This document shows, piece after piece, positions 37,601 to 48,520 of a DNA stretch of 64,000 bases. Position 1 is the first letter of the stretch. Every line of letters starts with the position of its first letter. The notes under the pieces were generated by a model. The model was not told the origin of the DNA, made no database searches, and worked only from the letters and a program-made list of their open reading frames with translations. The position numbers and the translations under genes were made by a program. Source of the DNA: Talpa occidentalis (taxonomy: Eukaryota; Chordata; Mammalia; Eulipotyphla; Talpidae); the NCBI RefSeq assembly GCF_014898055.3, contig NW_023604295.1:141638676-141702675 (forward strand), in the 5' to 3' direction.

Positions 37601-38879
37601 TAGGAGAAAGTGCTGAATCTAATGGTAGCAGTGTTACCTGGAAGTTTTGTCTTAGTGTTATCTGCAGGGAATAGTTGGGAGGATGGGTCCAGAGCATGGG
37701 AGGGAGATTGAACTGGAAATGTATGGGTTTGGAAGTCAGCAGAGATGGTTGATAAAGGAACTCTGGGAAGAAATGTAAAGCTCAGAGGAAGAGGGCTCAT
37801 GTAAGCAGAGAGGAGAGCCAAGAGGGACCTCATCCTCAAGGAAGCTGGGGGGAAGTCAGAGGAAGTTGCTAAGGACATGAGAGAAGGGAAAGGAAACGCA
37901 GGAGATAATGGGGTTTGGGAATGGGTGAGAGAAGAACTTAAATAGTCATTGGGTTCATTGTAGGCATGACTAGGACTGAATAAAACCATTGAATTTTGCA
38001 GTTGATGGGTTTTTGAATGAAATTGTAGTTTTATTCAAGAAGTCAAGAAAGAAGTAAAGACTGTGGACTAACCAAAATTTTTGCAGTGATACCTTGTGTT
38101 AAATGAATAGTTTTCTTTTTGTTTGTGTTATTTTATTATCTTAGGTGAAAATCTTCTTTTTTGTGTGTTTGTTTTATTTTGAGTACTTACAAGAAAAAAT
38201 ACTATAGAGAAGGGAGAGGAGAGATGTCGGGTAAACAGGGATAATAGGGGAAGTTGGAACTTGGACAAGAGAAAAGGATAAGAGAACAATGTAGAATTTA
38301 CGTCCTTGATTTCATTTAGAGAGGAAGAGATATAATTTACCTCTGGAATTGGAAGTGAGACAGTTAGAATAGGGTCCCCGCAGGCAGATTTGAAGGTGGA
38401 AGACATTCTTGTAATGGATTTCATTGTCTTAAAGAGATCAAGGTCCTCTGCAAAGAAGCATAAGGATAGGGTTAAAGCTTGAAGTTAGAAAACACACCTG
38501 GATAAAGAGAAAGGTTGCTGAATAAGGGCAGAAAAAAAATGCCAGTCAGCACCGAAGACTCTAATATTGTTGGAAACACTCTATTGTCAGTGTGATCACT
38601 TTACCTTCGCTTTGACAATCATTCCTTATGCTCTTTTAGGAAAGGATTAGATCCATGCTTAGCCTCAACTTAAGGAACAGGGGTTTATTGTTAATCTGGG
38701 AATGTGGGGCTTCAGTTCCTAGAGAGTGAGTCTTCATGAATCCAGAATAAAACTGAAAGTCATTCAGAATTTTGAAGGAAGACACAAAATATTAACACCA
38801 AGCACCATTTCTTGGCATCCAAATCAGCTCGTATTATGTTTTCACCCTCAGCTGCAGACATATCCAAGTTAATAGACTT
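37601..38879. other. Purine-rich unassigned DNA
   Basis: The G/A-rich plus strand gives long Ser/Pro/Leu-rich minus-strand frames (98 and 129 codons), which reflect composition. No domain recognised. Confidence 0.4.
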
Positions 38880-39455
38880 TGCTAACAATTTCTAACTTCT
38901 GGTAACCAACCATTAATTGGTCTTATACTCCAAAAGTTAATTTTCATTTTATTTAGTTCATCTGTTTGTTTTCTCTGAGTGAAATCATACCACAGATGAG
39001 TGAAACCACAGTGTTTGTCTTTTTTTCTGTCTGATTTATTTCACTAATCATAATGCATCTAGGTCCATCCATGCTATTGGAAAATGACTGGATTTAATCT
39101 TCTTTATAGCTGAGTAGTATTCCATTATATATTACATTATATATTAACCCTATCTTTATCCCTTTGTCTCTGAATGGTCACTTAGATAGTTTCTAGTCCT
39201 TAGCTTTTATAAATGGAGCTACATTAAACACCAGGATGCATAAACCTCTTTAAGTTAGTGGTGTCACATTTTTCAGGTAAATACCCAGAAGTGAGACAAC
39301 TGGTTGATAAGAAATTTTATTTTTAATCTTTTGAGCAATCTCTTGTATGCTTTCCATAATGGCTGCACCAATTACAGTCCCACCAACAGTATGTACGGGT
39401 TCCCTTCTCTCCACATTCTTGTCAACACTTCTTACTTCTTATGTATTATTTACAC
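38880..39455 (-). mobile_element. L1 3'-end fragment, minus strand
   Basis: Reverse-complement L1 landmarks run in order: ATCTAGGTCCATCCATGCTA, then CTGAGTAGTATTCCATTATA, then AGGTAAATACCCAGAAGTGA, then AATGGCTGCACCAATTACAG. The coding strand is broken by stops. Confidence 0.82.
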
Positions 39456-40099
39456 AGTTTAGGACATTGAGCCACTCTCAAGAATGTAATGGGGGGTTTC
39501 TCTTGAACCCCAAATTCCCAGATGCCAGTCAAGGACTAAACTTGCAAGCAGACCTCTGTACCAGGTGAATGCTACTGCATGCTTGCCTTTGTCACTTCTC
39601 TTTTCTCTTTCTCTATGCTCACAATTTCTGCTTATTTTCATAGTCTGCCTTGCCTCACCTTTGGCTTCTCTGCTCTCTGCTGGCCGTTGTCTGTAGGTCT
39701 TCTAATGAAACCACTTGCAGATAGAACCTGATTGGCCCAACTTGTCCCTCCGGACCCTGTGAGGCAGAACTCTAACTCTGGCCACTGAGAAGCTTCTGGC
39801 AAGTCTGTGACTTGGCTGTGCCTGACCCAGTGCACTGCCAGTAGAAAGGTCGAATCAGGTGTTCAATTTCCTCTAAATGTTCATTGATCATGTCAAGATA
39901 TCAGGTAATAATAGACTCCTTTCTAAAGTAACTTTTTTTTTAATATATACAGGGACTAGAGACAGAGGGAGCTCATAGTTGGGGAGTGACCGAGAAGTGA
40001 GAAAATTACAGAGAATTATTAAAAGTTATCAGCCCCACAGCACAGACTTGAGAACAGAAATGTCATATCCACCAGGCTAATTGGTCTTCTAAAAATCTT
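39456..40099. other. Unassigned DNA
   Basis: 39456-39880 is more GC-rich than its surroundings and could be a diverged LTR or other repeat, but I found no boundaries or recognisable termini. Confidence 0.3.
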
Positions 40100-40405
40100 C
40101 TTTGAGTACCTTCCTTATTGGTTATTACTGACCCACTAGATGTGACCCAAATTTATCATCCTTCTTTATCCCACTCTACATTATCATCAGTCTTACTTCT
40201 TTCCAAATACAACACAACCAAAAGTCAGAGTCATTTCTTATTCCCCAGAGAAGATTTTGCATTTCTTGATTTTGTGCAATTTGCAAGTTCATCTGAATGG
40301 AATGCCATTTGCTGGATCATTACTCGTCTCTCATGGTCTAGCTCAATTGGCACCTCTTCCAAGAAGCCTTCGACAGTCATTCCAAACACTGAACAGTCAT
40401 TCTAA
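40100..40405 (+). repeat. L2-like LINE fragment
   Basis: GGAATGCCATTTGCTGGATC ... AATTGGCACCTCTTCCAAGA, then AGCCTTCGACAGTC follows the L2 3' order. The 95-codon frame here is a relic of that LINE or chance. Confidence 0.45.
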
Positions 40406-40412
40406 ACACTGA
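40373..40412. repeat. 20-bp tandem duplication
   Basis: ACAGTCATTCCAAACACTGA is followed immediately by a second copy with one C-to-T change (40373-40392 and 40393-40412). Confidence 0.9.
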
Positions 40413-41291
40413 AGTCATCGTTCTGGTTTCAGTGGACAGATGTGTGTTATGAAACAGGACATTAAGCATGTGCAAATATTTCTAGCTCCTTAGAGTCAAT
40501 CAGAAGCTCTTTTTGAGTGTGAGTAAGCTTTATACCCTGTTTTATCTTCCCTGGAAACTAACATATTATTTTGCACAAAGTAGATATCCAATAACTTTGA
40601 ATGCATGCATAAATAAATCTGTCAGTGTGCCGTGAGGCAGCATTATTAGGCTGCTACACCTTTCTCTCTATTGTAGTGGCGCCATTGGACCAATTACACA
40701 ATTTTTTTTTTTTATCACTTGAAACTGGATGTCAAGTAATTTTTGCAAGTTAAACACTAATAAGAGGGAAACATTTACAGTGAAAACATTAGCTCCTACT
40801 CTTGTCCCCACAGCACCTACTGTGTATTCAAGTTCCATTGTCATCCAAGGTATTTTTTGACAGCAACTCCATTGCTTTTACATGTACCATCAGAATGTGT
40901 TATTCTTGATCCAATTCTGTCACTTGAAGGTCACATGAACAGAGGGATGAGAAATGTCTAGCACAGAGCTGCCAGAGATCCTAGCAAACATCCATGCTTT
41001 TGCTTGATTTGCAAAATGGGAAAATGCCTTTCTGCCCCCATAGGTTTTGTTGTAGTAGATGATCATATTTCAGAGGTGAAAAATGAAACAAAAATCAAGG
41101 CATTTGACTGTAAAGGCCCAATTTTTTTGTGCTTTGCTCTGTAGGAGTGACATGTGCAAATTAAAAAGCCCTATAGAATGGAACTTATTGATTATACTAC
41201 TAAAATATTTGTATGTCATTATATTTAGAAAACCTTTCAACATTATCCCCATAGAGGTGGCATGGTCTTGCCTAACTTAATTACTCTAATG

Positions 41292-41334
<43 letters not shown>

Positions 41335-42077
41335 CAGGAGGCAAAGGAGAAAGGAATTATCCTTGATGTCAAAAGAGTAAAATAATGAAATATGAAATGT
41401 GTTTTAAAAGATCAGTATGTTTCAGTTTCCTATTTCCTTTTCTAACATTGAAGATCATTTTAGTGAAAGTTTAGTAGGAAAACTTTTGCATTTTTAACAA
41501 AAAAGTAGTTCTTCCGTCTTTAAAGAAAATGAAATCTATTTTCTGTGAATTGAATCTTTGTCTAAAAGATATCTGTAGGGCAACAAATACATTCTCCTTT
41601 CTTTAGAGTTCTTATTAGTAGCTATATCAGTAGATATTCAACTAGTGTTGAAAACTCAACTAGTTTTGATCTCTGTTTATACCTTGATGTCTCATCTCAG
41701 CTGAACGACTTGGAAAGATGGGCAAATAAATATATTGTCTACTTTATTCTTCTCTAAAATTTGGGCATTCAATTGAATATCACTAGTGAAAATCATTTAA
41801 GATTTTCTCCTTCCCTGCAGTTCGAAGTAAAAACTTATAAATCCATAGATTTAAGAGCTTAAATTTAAGATAATATAATCCATTTGTTTTCAACCCCTTT
41901 GGACTCAAGACTCCCTTTTATATCAAATAGTTTATTGTAAAAACTCTTGTGAAATGAAATTTTTAGAAAATGTAACCTGCATGTAATTATTTCTAAAAAC
42001 TAATATAATGCAATAATACAAAAGAGAAATGAGAATAATTTATGATCGAAAAATATGTCTGCCAATAAATAAATATG
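40413..42077. other. Unique AT-rich DNA
   Basis: No repeat is recognised except the (GT)n tract at 41294. No gene is supported. Confidence 0.4.
41294..41331. repeat. (GT)19 microsatellite
   Basis: An uninterrupted 38-bp GT repeat, the longest pure dinucleotide run in the window. Confidence 0.95.
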
Positions 42078-42340
42078 GGGGGCCTCCCTGGTGGCCTAGG
42101 AGTTAAGACTGAGAACTCATGCTGCAGCATGAGTTTGATCCCCAGCCAGGGAGCTGACCAACATGGTACAGCAGACCTGACTCGCCCGCTGCTCCCCTCA
42201 GCAGTGTATTTCATTAGATCCGCCTATTCTGCTCCCTACTTGTCTCTGGTGAATCCTCTCACCCCTGCACCTCTGGCCTACACCCCAGTTCTATGCATAA
42301 ATAAACAAACAAACAAACAAACAAATAAATCTTTAAAAAT
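42078..42340 (+). mobile_element. tRNA-derived SINE, older subfamily
   Basis: Plus-strand copy starting GGCCTCCCTGGTGGCCTAGG. The tail contains five AAAC units before AATAAATCTTTAAAA. The target-site duplication is unclear in AT-rich flanks. Confidence 0.9.
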
Positions 42341-42880
42341 AAAATAAATACTCAAGTGCAAATGAAATAGAACATATTGTAAACTCATTTCCCCTTGCAC
42401 CTGTGCATAGGGGCACAGGGACTGCACAGGTTTCAATGCATTCTGATAAATCTATTGCAACTCAAATATTATCTGCCACTTTTCTGAAATGGTGAACAAG
42501 TTTTAATTACATTCTAAACTAAACAGAATTTAATCTTCCATTATACGATTGTTGGAATCCTGGAAGTCTTTGTGCATATTAAAGTTTGCCAAAAATATTT
42601 TGTGCTCATAATTAAAAGGAGTTAGGTTACAGGCTTGAGGATTTACCAAGGTTTAACTTTGAAAATTTACACTGGAAAGTCCCACATAATCTGAACTCTT
42701 CCCCTTGTCCCCAGAGCTCTGTGTGTTTCCAGGTGCTTAGCATACCTGGCTTTCTATCCATTAGGGGATGACTCTGTACCCAAACATTGTTACAGCTGAA
42801 GATGTATATCTACACTTTTCTAAAAACCCTTATGGACATTACTTGGTTCTCATCAGAGACTTCTATCTTAGTTAACACCT
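42341..42880. other. Unique non-coding DNA
   Basis: Nothing recognised. Confidence 0.35.
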
Positions 42881-42995
42881 TCATTTAATGGATGAGGAGA
42901 CTAAATTCTGGAGAATTTTAGCAACATACCTGAAGTTGCACAGTTAGTACAGAATATGCTGGACTAAGTTCTAAACTCAGGTGTGGCACTACACT
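42881..42995 (-). repeat. MIR fragment, minus strand
   Basis: AATGGATGAGGAGACTAAAT, then CATACCTGAAGTTGCACAGT, then TAGTACAGAATATGCTGGAC follow the reverse-complement MIR order. Confidence 0.6.
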
Positions 42996-44485
42996 AATCT
43001 GATCTCATGCCAACCCAGAAGCTCTGATACAGGCAGGGTGGGGTGGAGCAGTGCTGCTGAGAACAACTGTCCCCGGCCAAGGACAATGCATCTGTATGTT
43101 AAAGTGGCCCAGACAGACAGCACGAAGGAAGATCAATTTGTTTTTTCCCTGGACTCATATAAACCCTACCTGCACCCTGTGTTCCCACTAATTCCATCCA
43201 TCTTCTCATTGTCTGCTTGTACAATCTTCCCTCATATGGAAATAAATGTCTTCCAAGGTTTTCCAAGTGCTTCAAATATTGTTTCCCCATACCTGACAAC
43301 ATTGCTGCCTCTGCATGGGATTTGAGACTCTTATTTTTTAACATGAATATCACCTATTGGCCATTGGTGTTTTCAGAAATGTATGTTCATCGTTCCTAAA
43401 ATTGCACTTCTCTGTGTGTACTACTTTTGCCTGTCTGTAAAGATTTTATTTTTACTGGTGTTATCTATCTTATTAACTGATAAAGCCTGAAGGAACAACT
43501 ACTAGTACCAAGCACCCAGTTCCATGATAAACACCCTGTGGCCACTCCATAAATAGTTGCCGGATTTATATCAAACTAAGGACTGAGAGAGCCATCATTT
43601 TAATGATAACTTACTATATGCCGCAAAGGGTAATTAGATGATATACATTGTAAACATTTCCAGATTCTTCAAATATTCATAACAAACAGCAAGTTCTCCT
43701 TTGGAATGATTTTATGACACCGATTATTGAAGTTCCTGAACAAGTGACTATTTTCTTCTAGTTGCTATGGGCCATCTCCAGGGAGAATTCCTGTAGTACT
43801 CTTCACAGTGGAAAATGATAAGTAGAAGGGTCATCCAATTAGTTCCCATGGCTCCAGGCAGAACGATACTTCAGCTGTCATCAATTCTTAACAATCTTCA
43901 GAGAGTGAGGTCCTACAACACCCAACAGTAACCAGACCCTTATGTCAAAAATCCATCTCCCAACTATCTTCTCAAAAACACACTTTCATTTGCAATGATT
44001 TATATATTTCTTTTAATATTACTGGAGAATAGACACCTTGAGGCAAGATTATAAGTAGATACAACTAATAAACTTGAATATTTTAAGCTGTGTTTTAACT
44101 TGTATTGCATTAAACAACAGTGCCTTCCTCTTTCTAATTTTACTCTCACCTCTAAAAATTAAATCAACTATGCATTGACTTATTGTGGATTTTTATCTGT
44201 GCAGTAATTTCCTCTTCTGCCCATTGCCATTTATTCAGCAAACATTTAGGGAGCACCCCCAGTAAAATAAATTCAGTGTTCATCTCTAGGAAGAAAGAGA
44301 TGCTAAAAATTCACTTATACCCTAAGTTCAAGTCTAAGAGGTAAATAACAGATGTCTAAGAAATTATTATCAAATTCAATCACAAGTACTCAATAACAGT
44401 TATCAGAATCTCAATAATATTTAATATACACAGTAAATACCATGGAATTCAGTCCACATCTAGCAATCAACATCAGTCAACCTTT
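42996..44485. other. Unique non-coding DNA
   Basis: A 114-codon frame at 42981-43325 and an 84-codon frame on the other strand show no known domain. Nothing else recognised. Confidence 0.4.
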
Positions 44486-46640
44486 GTCACTCAGCTATTT
44501 ATTCATTTTTTAACAAAAAATATATTTATTTCTGTATTTAGCACCATATCTAGATACCAAAGTCAACATAGTAAACAAAATATTTATAGCCACTCTTCTC
44601 AAAGTGGTTGCATTTTAATGAATTAGAAAGATGTTGATCAAAAATAGCTCATGCATTCTTAACTGCATACTGATCAGTGTCATGAGATAACCCAGGGGTA
44701 CCTGACCCAGTTTGGAGGGCAGAGTAGGAAGGAATTGAAAGATGATTTTCAAATGACAATATTAACTCTGAACTTCATAGGGGAAGGAGGGCAAAGGGAA
44801 ATAATCCAGATGAGGTAACAATCTGTTTAAAGAAAGGGAAATACATAAAAAAGAATGAATGGCTGGAGGACCCAAAGGTCAACTTTTTGGCAAGTGGAAA
44901 GCCAGAGTGAAGGGATTGTATCTGAGGTTGAAAAAGGAGTCAGGAGCCAGATCATTTACTATCTCAGAGAGACCATACTAAAAATATGGTGTTCTGTACA
45001 ACGAAAAATGGGGAGCCAATGAAGACTGCTTTTGTGTTTTGAAAACATAGCTTTTTATACATTGTGGAGAATGAATTTATAAAAAGAAAAAAAATGAATG
45101 CATGCAGAGCTCATAAAAGAACCATAGTATGCAAAGTATATTATGAGCCTAATTAGGGTTAGGGGTACTGGTGACAGAGGAAAAAGGAGAGTTGGATTTG
45201 AATGCCATTTAGAAGAGAAAAATAATGATTTCTTTTTGATGGATTAGATTTGGGCGTTATGTCAACTCCTATTTTCCCAACACTTGAGCAAAATGAGTAG
45301 ATTCACTGACATTAAAGGATGCAGTAAAGGATCAGTGCATGTAACAAAATTTATCAAGCTCACGTTGGATATGGAGGGTTTGAGGTTTGTGTTTAATACA
45401 AAAGTGAAGATGTCAAATAAAGGTCTAGGCATTGATTTGGAACTCAGGAAAATCTATACATGATATTTAAGCTTGAAGTCATTTGGGTGCAGATGGCAAT
45501 TTAAACCATGAACAGGCATGTGCCTGCCAAAGAGAATACATTTTAAAGAAAATAAGCCAATATCCATTCGGAGACATAACGTTGATGATCATAATCCATT
45601 TACAGAAAATAAACCAACAAGTTAATCAAATGATTTGGAAACACAGACCAGCAAAGGAACCAAAATTCCAGATAAGAAAGGAATCTGAGAGTGTAGACAA
45701 TAGTATCAAAGTTCTGAAAGTCTCAATATGATGAAGACTGAGAAATGATCACTGTTTTAGTAATAAGACATTTTTGGCATCGTATTGTAACAGCCAGCAT
45801 AATATAACAATGAAGGCAGAAGGCAATTGGAGTAGATGGAACAGTAAGTAAAAGCTGAGAAAATTGAACTGATGAGTATAAATGAAGCAGTATAAACAAT
45901 TTTCTAGAAAAGTGTTGTCATCAATAAGGAGAGGAAAGATAGGATAGTAGCTGCCTGAAGTTTTGGGAGAGATCTGGAACTTTATGCCTTGATGGAAAGA
46001 TCCCTGTAAAAAAGAGGTGAAGATACAGGGGTCAGAATAAATAATGAAAAGTAAAAATTTCCTGAGAAGGTGGGCTAGCATTAATCAGAATATAATTGAC
46101 TTTACCCTGAAGGAACTCTATTTTCTCTGTTGCTGTGGGAGAGTGAATATAGTTATACATGCAATGCAAGTATTTTTGATGTTTGGTTATCCTGATTTCA
46201 TTTTAATAAGCAATCCTGGTGAGTTTGGGTTCTCTTGAAGTAGTCATGAATTATAATTCAATGTTAGTGATTTTCTCCAGTTGAACTTAGCTGCCTGGAG
46301 GCAGTCATGGAGAAAAAGGATTGGATTCATCCTGGTTTGAGGAATGGCCAGACAGAGGTAAGAGGACCAAGAATGCCTAGGTCATTAACAAAGGATGTAT
46401 TAGCTGGGCCATGGATGTAACCTGGGTAGAGAGCAGTGATGTCAGGAAGGTAATCACAATGTAGGGTGAAGGCAGAGCTGTGTACTGGAGTTCTGCAAAA
46501 AGTTGAAGAATGCTCATGGTGGGTATAGTGAATAATTAAAGTAGAAATTGTGATCAGAAAATGGGATGCTTGATTTAGTGATTTTTGATAGAGCAAAATC
46601 AATAAAGGCAAGATTCTGACTATTCCTTGTGAGAGCACAA
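44486..46640 (+). repeat. Long copy of an ancient interspersed repeat
   Basis: Landmarks run in order: GTCAACATAGTAAACAAAAT, GTTGCATTTTAATGAATTAG, AATGGGGAGCCAATGAAGAC, TCACGTTGGATATGGAGGGT, GTGAAGATGTCAAATAAAGG and GCTTGAAGTCATTTGGGTGC. It is the longest of four apparent copies of one ancient family in the window. I cannot name the family, and the right edge is uncertain. Confidence 0.45.
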
Positions 46641-47612
46641 GAGACTAGAGATTAAAAATTCATTGAAAGCACATACCTACCTTAATTCACTCCAGTAATA
46701 TAATATGATTGAAGAAAAGAGTGAAATTCCACGCTCCCTGTTTGGCACATGGAATAGATAAATGATATATATACATGTTGACTCAATTTAACTCTTTTTT
46801 TAATCTTATAAACATCATCAAGTTGCATGGCTTTAGCATTAGTGTATATGTTCTTTCTTGTTATTGTAAAACTCTAATACCATTCTGAATGTAGACATTT
46901 GCTCTTTTCTACATTCTATCCTGGGGAAATAATTTTATTAGTTTGGCACTGTATTCAGAATAACAATAGCAATAAAAACAATAGCAACAACAATGAAGAA
47001 CTTCCTTCCCCAATTGTACATTTACAATAGATAGAAATAAAAAGCTTTTCATGGAAGGAATGTGGTCTTTTTATATAAATGACAGTAATTGTAATTAGGC
47101 AGAAGTAGCATTACTGAGAAACTATCATTCCCATTTCAATAATATATTGAACAGGATACTTTTATTTTGAAATGTCTACTAGAATCACTACTATTATCCT
47201 ATTATTGGAAGAGATAAAATTCCTAGCAATGTTCCAGCAAAAAGTCCTTGTGTTCTATTCTAAAACTTCCAATTTCACAAAATAATAGTATATGAAGCAA
47301 ACAATATATAGCACAGATCTATTTTGATTTTGAGTAGTCAGTACTCACTAATATAGCTAGAGAAATGCATTTTTCCTTGGCTTTACACTCAGAAATTTTA
47401 TTATACAAAAATGTATTTAATAATGAAAATTATAAACATAGATTTAATTTTCATAATCCTTGTCACATGGAGTGGCCAACTTTCTAAGGTATCCATATTT
47501 GATCAGGATTTTTAAAAAACAATTTGAATTGTGGATTTTATTGAGATAAGGAACGTCTGAAAAAACTCAGTGGGTATATATTGAGGCAGTCAAAATAAAG
47601 AAATTTGATGTT
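46641..47612. other. Unique AT-rich DNA
   Basis: Nothing recognised. Confidence 0.35.
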
Positions 47613-47628
47613 TCTACTTCATGATTTT

Positions 47629-47921
47629 TTTTTAAAGATTTATTTATTTATTTGTTTATTTATACAAGCACTGGGTACAGTCAGAAGCGCGGGAGGGTGA
47701 GAGAATTCACCAGAGCCAGAGCGGGGAGCAGAGCAGGCAGAAGGACCGAAGGACACTGCTGAGGGGAGCAGCAGGCGGCAGGAGAGGTCTGCGCGCCATG
47801 TGGGACCCTCCTCCGGTGGCTGGGGAGCAGCCGGGGAGCAGCCGGGGATCGAACTGGCGCTGCAGAGGCTGCGGGCAACTTCGCAACCCAGCACTCAACC
47901 GCTGCGCCACCCGGGAGGCCC
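47629..47921 (-). mobile_element. tRNA-derived SINE, younger subfamily
   Basis: CpG-rich minus-strand copy with the younger tail form (GCACTGGGTACAGTCAGAAG). A 16-bp duplication TCTACTTCATGATTTT with one mismatch flanks it (47613-47628 and 47922-47937). It contains an extra copy of the 12-nt unit GGAGCAGCCGGG near 47824-47849. Confidence 0.95.
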
Positions 47922-48010
47922 TCTGCTTCATGATTTTATACACAGTTGACTTGTAAACAGTGAAGGGATCGGGGGCACAGACCCCTGAGCCATTGAAAAT
48001 CAGATTATAG

Positions 48011-48284
48011 GGTCTCTCTGGCAGTGTAAGGGGCTAAGTACAGCACTATGAAGCTATCCACAGCCACTGCAGCATGAGTTCAATACCCAGCCAGGGAGCT
48101 ACCAACATGGTGCAGCAGACCTCTCCTGTCTTGCCCGCTGCTCCCCTCAGCAGTGTATTTCAGTCATTCTGCCTGTTCTGCTCCCCACTCTGTCTCTGGT
48201 GAATCCTCTCACTTCCCCGCACCCCTGGCCTGTACCCAGTTCTTGTATGTATAAATAAATAAATATTTAAAAAAGAAAAGGAAA
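48011..48284 (+). mobile_element. tRNA-derived SINE, older subfamily
   Basis: Plus-strand copy with a decayed head and a TAAATAAATAAATATTTAAA tail. The flanks GAAAATCAGATTATAG (47995-48010) and GAAAATCACAGTGTAG (48285-48300) form a diverged duplication. It lies head-to-head with the preceding SINE. Confidence 0.9.
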
Positions 48285-48321
48285 GAAAATCACAGTGTAG
48301 CTTTTGACAGTCCAAAAACTT

Positions 48322-48520
48322 AACTATAGTCATCTCTTGACATCCTCAGGGAATTGGTTTCAGGATCCCCAAAGATAGCACCCCCTCAGATGCTCAAGCC
48401 CCTTACAGGGGGATCTTCATAGCTTGGGTTCTGCTGCTGTGGATCCAACCAGCCATTATGGGTAATTGGTTGCTAGTGAGTGTGGATCCCATGGCTGTGA
48501 AGGGAAAAAAATGTATGGAA
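48322..48520. mobile_element. Degenerate MER2/Tigger-like DNA transposon remnant
   Basis: AGTCATCTCTTGACATCCTC, then GGAATTGGTTTCAGGATCCC, then CAGATGCTCAAGCCCCTTAC resembles a MER2-type end. GTTCTGCTGCTGTGGATCCA resembles the opposite end. An internally deleted, heavily decayed element would fit. Confidence 0.4.

Noticed and set aside
37600..38424. Ser/Pro-rich minus-strand frames of 98 and 129 codons
   Set aside because: They follow from a purine-rich plus strand. No start context, domain or splice structure is seen.
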